From NCBI GenBank assembly GCA_902470265.1, contig CABRFW010000055.1, forward strand, positions 1 through 8,900: a stretch of DNA of 8,900 nt, read 5' to 3'. The stretch is from an uncultured Collinsella sp. (GTDB taxonomy: Bacteria; Actinomycetota; Coriobacteriia; Coriobacteriales; Coriobacteriaceae). Shown one piece after another: positions 5,625-8,900 of this stretch. Position numbers and translations under genes: made by a program. How positions within the stretch are numbered: position 1 is the first letter of the stretch; every line of letters starts with the position of its first letter. A model generated the notes under the pieces. It worked only from the letters and a program-made list of their open reading frames with translations, did not search any database and had not been told where the DNA came from.

Positions 5625-6545
5625 CTATTCGCCGCGGGGATGGGCTTGAGCCACGGCACGCTTGAGCCGATCGGGCGTGAGATGCGTGTAGATTTGCGTC
5701 GTGGACAGGCTCGCATGACCCAGCAGCTCTTGAACCGAGCGCAGGTCCGCACCGCCCTCGAGCAAGTCGGTCGCAAAGGTATGGCGCATCGCATGCGGGG
5801 CGATGTCAGCCGGAATGCCGGCGAGCGTCGCCAGCGTATGGAACCGCCGCCGGAGCATCGCGGCGCTCATGCGATTGCCGCGCGCCGATATAAGCAGCGG
5901 ATGCGGCCCGGTAGCGAGGTCGCGGCGCTTTGCCCGAGCGAGCAACTCCGGCCTCCCCTCTTCAATATAGAGACGCGTCACATCGAGCGCACGACGATAC
6001 AGAGGAACGATGCGCTCCTTGCTTCCCTTGCCCCACAGGCGCAGCGTGCGCTCGGACCATGAGATGGATTCCACATTGAGCGCCGCAAGCTCTGAGATGC
6101 GGGCACCCGAGGCATAAAGCAAATCGAGCATCGCCGCATCGCGCAGTCCCGCGGGTGTTGAGGTATCAGACGTCTTGAGCAGCGCCTCGACCTGCTGGGT
6201 CGTAAGGACGCCCGGCAGGTCACGCGGCAGCTTGGGCGACGCGATCGCCGAGACCGCATCGCCCTCGACAATCCCCTCGGCAGCCATCCAGCGATAGAGA
6301 GATCGGATAGCCGACAGGTGCGCCGCAAGCGTTCGGGGAGCCACCTGCTCACGCGAAAGCTCAGCAAGATAGCGACGAATGGTGCGCACGTCGGCAGCGA
6401 AAGCATCAATATCCTCGCGCTCGCACCAGGCAGCAAAGCGCTCCAGTTTCGAGCCATAGGCCGTCACCGTGTTGGGAGAAAGCCCCTCAACGCGTGCGAT
6501 ATAGGCGATAAAAGAGTCGACGGTGTCGTACAGGTCAAAGGCTAT
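5625..6545 (-). CDS. xerC: Tyrosine recombinase XerC/XerD family, likely non-canonical AUA start
   Basis: This site-specific recombinase resolves chromosome dimers at dif with a tyrosine nucleophile. With the extended start it has 306 residues, typical of XerC/D at about 300. An N-terminal SAM-like core-binding domain (about 1-110) precedes the catalytic domain. The catalytic set is complete: Arg149 (SGARISEL), Lys173 (LWGKGSKER), His251 and Arg254 (HAMRH), His277 (LGHASL) and Tyr286 (TQIYTHL). The first GTG (6467) would give only 280 residues and cut into the conserved first helix, since the upstream frame reads VDSFIAYIARVEGLSPNT, clear Xer N-terminus. No ATG, GTG or TTG exists in that upstream part. 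ATA at 6545, overlapping the trmFO stop as ATAG with GGAGG 9 nt ahead, is the best start. XerC rather than XerD is chosen from the trmFO neighbour only. The family is certain; the start is inferred. Confidence 0.9.
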   Translation of the reverse strand: MAFDLYDTVDSFIAYIARVEGLSPNTVTAYGSKLERFAAWCEREDIDAFAADVRTIRRYLAELSREQVAPRTLAAHLSAIRSLYRWMAAEGIVEGDAVSAIASPKLPRDLPGVLTTQQVEALLKTSDTSTPAGLRDAAMLDLLYASGARISELAALNVESISWSERTLRLWGKGSKERIVPLYRRALDVTRLYIEEGRPELLARAKRRDLATGPHPLLISARGNRMSAAMLRRRFHTLATLAGIPADIAPHAMRHTFATDLLEGGADLRSVQELLGHASLSTTQIYTHLTPDRLKRAVAQAHPRGE

Positions 6546-7879
6546 GACCGGTCGCCTCCAAACAAGTCGGAACGCGTGGCCAAGTAGGCATCGAGGGCCT
6601 CGAGCGCACGGTCCGCATAGACCTGATAGCGGTCGCGCTTGCTGCGGCGCTTACCGTCCTCGAGCGGCGGCACCAGGCCAAAATTAACATGCATGGGCTG
6701 ATAGCCCACGGTGGCAGGATCGGTCGCATAGCCCACGAGCGCACCCAGGGCGCCCACACGCGGCAACTCGACGCCCGCGGCACCGATAGCCTCGGCATAG
6801 GTGTTGAGCGCCGCGAGCAGACCTGTCGCCACGGCTTCCATGTACCCCTCGGTGCCGGTGATCTGACCGGCCAGGCGCACGCCGGTACCGGGCACGGCAA
6901 AGGTGCCATCGAGCACGTGCGGGGCGTCGACAAAGGTATTGCGGTGCATGACACCGTAGCGGAAGAACTCAGCGTTCTCCAGGCCCGGCACCATATGGAA
7001 GACGCGCTTCTGCTCGCCAAAGGTCAGGTTGGTCTGGAAGCCCACCAGGTTATAGGCGGTCTTCTCCTTGTTCTCGGCACGCAGCTGAATCGCCGCCCAG
7101 GGGCGACGTCCGGTACGCGGGTCGGTGAGGCCGACGGGCTTCATGGCGCCAAAGCGAATGGCGTCCTTGCCGGTGCGCGCAACTTCCTCGGCAGGCTGGC
7201 AGGCCTGGAACAGATCGCCGCCCTCAAAGTCTTTGAGCACCACGCGGTCGGCCGTGGTAAGCGCCTCGATAAAGGCCTCGTACTCCTCCTTATTGAGCGG
7301 AGCGTTGAGATAGTCGCCACTCCCCTGCTCCTCGTAGCGCGACTGCGAGAACAGCACGTCCATATCGAGCGTGGAGGCATCGACGATCGGCGCCGCGGCA
7401 TCGAAAAACGCAAGGGCATCGCCGCCGACGAGCTTCATGACCTCTTCGCTCAGCGCCGGTGAACACAGCGGGCCCGCGGCAATGACCACGTGGCCCTCGG
7501 GAATCTGCGTGACCTCGCCGTGAATGATCTCGATATTGGGACGGGCGGCAACCTCGGCCTCGACAAGCTCGGAAAACTTGACGCGGTCGACCGCCAGGGC
7601 GCCACCGGCGGGAACAGCCGCGCGATGGGCGCAATCGAGCAGGACTGAACCCATGCGCTCAAGCTCGGCCTTCAGCAAACCAGCCGCGGAATCCGGACGG
7701 GTCGACTTAAACGAATTGGAGCAGACGAGCTCTGCCAGGTGATCGGTATGGTGGGCCGGGGAGCTCACCTGGGGGCGCATCTCGCACAGCTTTACGGCAA
7801 ACCCGCGATCTGCCAGCTGGATCGCGCACTCCGAACCCGCCAGACCGCCACCGATAACTGTCACCTGATCGAACTGCAT
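6542..7879 (-). CDS. trmFO: Folate- and FAD-dependent tRNA (uracil-54-C5)-methyltransferase
   Basis: TrmFO makes m5U54 (ribothymidine) in the tRNA T-loop, taking the carbon from methylenetetrahydrofolate with FAD, unlike SAM-dependent TrmA. The 445-residue protein has an N-terminal FAD-binding Rossmann motif VIGGGLAGSECAIQLA (8-23), ELVCSNSF (50-57) with the conserved Cys53, and FQACQPAEE with Cys227, the counterpart of the catalytic Cys226 of the B. subtilis enzyme. KPVGLTDPRTG and VGFQTNLTFGEQKRV follow, then PGLENAEFFRYGVMHRNTF. The ATG at 7879 was chosen because AAAGG lies 9 nt upstream; a TTG two codons earlier (7885) is too close to that site. The gene follows dprA by 14 nt and its TAG overlaps the probable start of the recombinase. 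The dprA-trmFO-xerC order is familiar from Firmicutes, where topA usually intervenes; it is absent here. Confidence 0.96.
   Translation of the reverse strand: MQFDQVTVIGGGLAGSECAIQLADRGFAVKLCEMRPQVSSPAHHTDHLAELVCSNSFKSTRPDSAAGLLKAELERMGSVLLDCAHRAAVPAGGALAVDRVKFSELVEAEVAARPNIEIIHGEVTQIPEGHVVIAAGPLCSPALSEEVMKLVGGDALAFFDAAAPIVDASTLDMDVLFSQSRYEEQGSGDYLNAPLNKEEYEAFIEALTTADRVVLKDFEGGDLFQACQPAEEVARTGKDAIRFGAMKPVGLTDPRTGRRPWAAIQLRAENKEKTAYNLVGFQTNLTFGEQKRVFHMVPGLENAEFFRYGVMHRNTFVDAPHVLDGTFAVPGTGVRLAGQITGTEGYMEAVATGLLAALNTYAEAIGAAGVELPRVGALGALVGYATDPATVGYQPMHVNFGLVPPLEDGKRRSKRDRYQVYADRALEALDAYLATRSDLFGGDRS
6555..6559 (-). promoter_or_regulatory. Ribosome binding site of the Xer recombinase
   Basis: GGAGG on the minus strand inside the trmFO 3' end lies 9 nt before the ATA at 6545 and about 90 nt before the first GTG. 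It therefore favours initiation at or near the trmFO stop codon over the downstream GTG. Confidence 0.5.
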
Positions 7880-7886
7880 CTGCAAA

Positions 7887-7893
7887 CACCTTT
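7887..7893 (-). promoter_or_regulatory. Ribosome binding site of trmFO
   Basis: AAAGGTG on the minus strand. AAAGG is 9 nt from the ATG at 7879 but only 3 nt from the alternative in-frame TTG at 7885, which decides for the ATG. Confidence 0.6.
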
Positions 7894-8829
7894 CTAATTG
7901 ACACGTTTTCCATTGTGACCGAAGGGTGTCTGGGCGTGAAGGGCAAACTTGGAGGGCGCATACCTTCCATCCATCATGCGCTCGATAAGGCCCTCGAGTT
8001 CAAGCGAACCCAAGAGTTTGAGTACGCCGACAGCATCGAGCGAGACGAGCGCCGCGATGTCGTCGACCTTGAGCGGAGAGGCGATGAGCGCATGCATCAC
8101 GGTCTGCTGCGTTGGATCCAAGTCGGCAATGCCGGGAGCATCGGGGCGCGAGTAGCGCAGGGTTCCGTAGATGCGTGAGATAGCCATCTCGATAGATTCC
8201 TCGTCGACGATGCAGCAGGCACCGTTCGCAATGAGGTAATTCGTGCCACGCGACTCGGGCGATAGGATCGACCCCGGCACGGCAAGAAGTTCGCGCCCCA
8301 AATCCATAGCAGCCTCGGCTGTAGAAAACGTCCCAGAAGGCATACCCGCCTCGGATACAAAGAGGGCTTGCGACAGGGCCGCGATCACGCGATTGCGGCG
8401 CGGAAAGGCGAACTTGCGCGGACCCATGCCCCACGGAGAGATCGACACGACCGCGCCACCCGTATCGAGCGTGCGAGTAATAAGCCCCGCGCTCGAACGC
8501 GGATATTCCACGTCGGCGCCCGTCCCCAGCACCACGACGTGTTTGCCGCCGGCGTTGACCGCAGCCCAACCCGAGGCCTGGTCACAACCGACCGCGCCGC
8601 CCGAAACAACCGTCACTCCCGCCTCGATCGCCACCTTTGCCGCAAGCTCTGCCACGGCAAGACCATACGGCGAGGCCTTGCGCGCGCCGATGATGGAGAG
8701 CGCGGGCGTCGAAAGCACCTCGGGGTTGCCGCGCACATAAAGCGTCTGGGGTATATCAGAAAGCTCCAAAACGGTCTCGGGATACAACGCATCACCTGGA
8801 TGCAGCTCGAAGGTCCCCTCAGCTATCAT
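7894..8829 (-). CDS. dprA: DNA-processing protein DprA (Smf family)
   Basis: DprA binds incoming single-stranded DNA and loads RecA during natural transformation. In non-competent bacteria it has a poorly understood role. The 311-residue protein has a Rossmann-like core with YPETVLELSDIPQTLYVRG (16-34), IGARKASPYG (47-56), VVSGGAVGCD (74-83), VLGTGADVEYP (100-110), FPRRNRVIAALS (142-153), SGTFSTAEAA (165-174), LLAVPGS (181-187) and GTNYLIANGA (195-204). A C-terminal winged-helix region follows (about 235-295). The N-terminal SAM-like domain of many DprA proteins is absent: the core starts within 15 residues. Two usual motif positions differ, GCDQASGW in place of GxDxxAH and VSISPWG in place of SExPxG. 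The ATG overlaps the ComM-like stop (ATGA), with AAGGAGG 5 nt upstream. Confidence 0.93.
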   Translation of the reverse strand: MIAEGTFELHPGDALYPETVLELSDIPQTLYVRGNPEVLSTPALSIIGARKASPYGLAVAELAAKVAIEAGVTVVSGGAVGCDQASGWAAVNAGGKHVVVLGTGADVEYPRSSAGLITRTLDTGGAVVSISPWGMGPRKFAFPRRNRVIAALSQALFVSEAGMPSGTFSTAEAAMDLGRELLAVPGSILSPESRGTNYLIANGACCIVDEESIEMAISRIYGTLRYSRPDAPGIADLDPTQQTVMHALIASPLKVDDIAALVSLDAVGVLKLLGSLELEGLIERMMDGRYAPSKFALHAQTPFGHNGKRVN

Positions 8830-8900
8830 TGGTCCCTCCTTCCCTGGTACATCGCCGCCTCGAGCACGTGGTCCTGCGTCACTTGCTCGCTCTCGGCGAC
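8826..8900 (-). CDS. C-terminal end of a ComM/YifB-like Mg-chelatase-family ATPase (cut by window edge)
   Basis: Only the last 24 codons are visible, ending TGA at 8828-8826. They read VAESEQVTQDHVLEAAMY, then QGRRDQ. This resembles the helical C-terminus of ComM-type AAA+ proteins, which typically end with an Asp/Glu-rich turn followed by HVxEAxxYR. The neighbour supports it: comM followed by dprA is a common order. ComM is a hexameric helicase promoting branch migration during natural transformation. The stop overlaps the dprA start (ATGA), so the two are probably translationally coupled. With so few residues the call rests mainly on context. Confidence 0.6.
   Translation of the reverse strand, partial: VAESEQVTQDHVLEAAMYQGRRDQ

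Noticed and set aside
5625..6545. Whether the tyrosine recombinase is a phage or integron integrase marking a mobile element
   Set aside because: Length and domain layout fit XerC/D, the neighbours are core genes, and no attachment-site repeats, tRNA or phage genes are seen.
6535..7020. A 161-codon minus-strand frame inside trmFO ending just past its stop
   Set aside because: It is an overlapping frame of trmFO with no motif; the trmFO frame is verified by conserved residues along its whole length.
1..8900. A novel defence, mobile or biosynthetic system
   Set aside because: Every gene is a recognised core family, and the only gap over 100 bp besides 3644-3761 is 5406-5624, which is explained by the rpsB promoter and leader.

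Overview
This is an ordinary, densely packed stretch of a bacterial chromosome. It is GC-rich, and every supportable gene lies on the minus strand. I see no mobile element, CRISPR array, tRNA, rRNA or accessory cargo. The likely source is a high-GC actinobacterium of the class Coriobacteriia (Collinsella-like). That is inference: the GC-rich, C/G-ending codon use is actinobacterial, while the folate-dependent tRNA methylase TrmFO beside dprA and xerC is an arrangement better known from Firmicutes, and Coriobacteriia combine both traits.

Read in transcription order (right to left), the window has three blocks. Block 1 (about 8900-5625) holds the last codons of a ComM-like ATPase, dprA (DNA uptake and recombination), trmFO (tRNA m5U54 methylation) and a Xer tyrosine recombinase. 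The genes overlap or nearly touch and look co-transcribed. Block 2 (about 5575-3704) is rpsB-tsf, encoding ribosomal protein S2 and EF-Ts. It has a near-consensus promoter, a leader of about 135 nt with possible RNA structure, and a clear intrinsic terminator after tsf. Block 3 (3679-1 and beyond) is pyrH-frr-uppS-cdsA-dxr: UMP kinase, ribosome recycling factor, undecaprenyl diphosphate synthase, CDP-diglyceride synthase and the start of DXP reductoisomerase. Inside block 3 the genes are separated by 1-2 bases or overlap by one, with each ribosome binding site inside the end of the preceding gene.

The biology is housekeeping: translation factors sit beside isoprenoid, cell-wall lipid-carrier and phospholipid precursor synthesis. 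DXR makes the MEP-pathway intermediate that leads to the isoprenoids UppS elongates, and CdsA makes the CDP-diacylglycerol used for phospholipids.

The points worth a second look are: the Xer gene, whose conserved N-terminus continues 26 codons upstream of its first standard start codon and appears to begin at AUA overlapping the trmFO stop; an inverted repeat filling the spacer of the rpsB promoter; the possible structure of the rpsB leader; the terminator and candidate promoter that split the rpsB-tsf and pyrH units; and a DprA lacking the N-terminal SAM-like domain with altered motif residues. No undescribed multi-gene system is visible.
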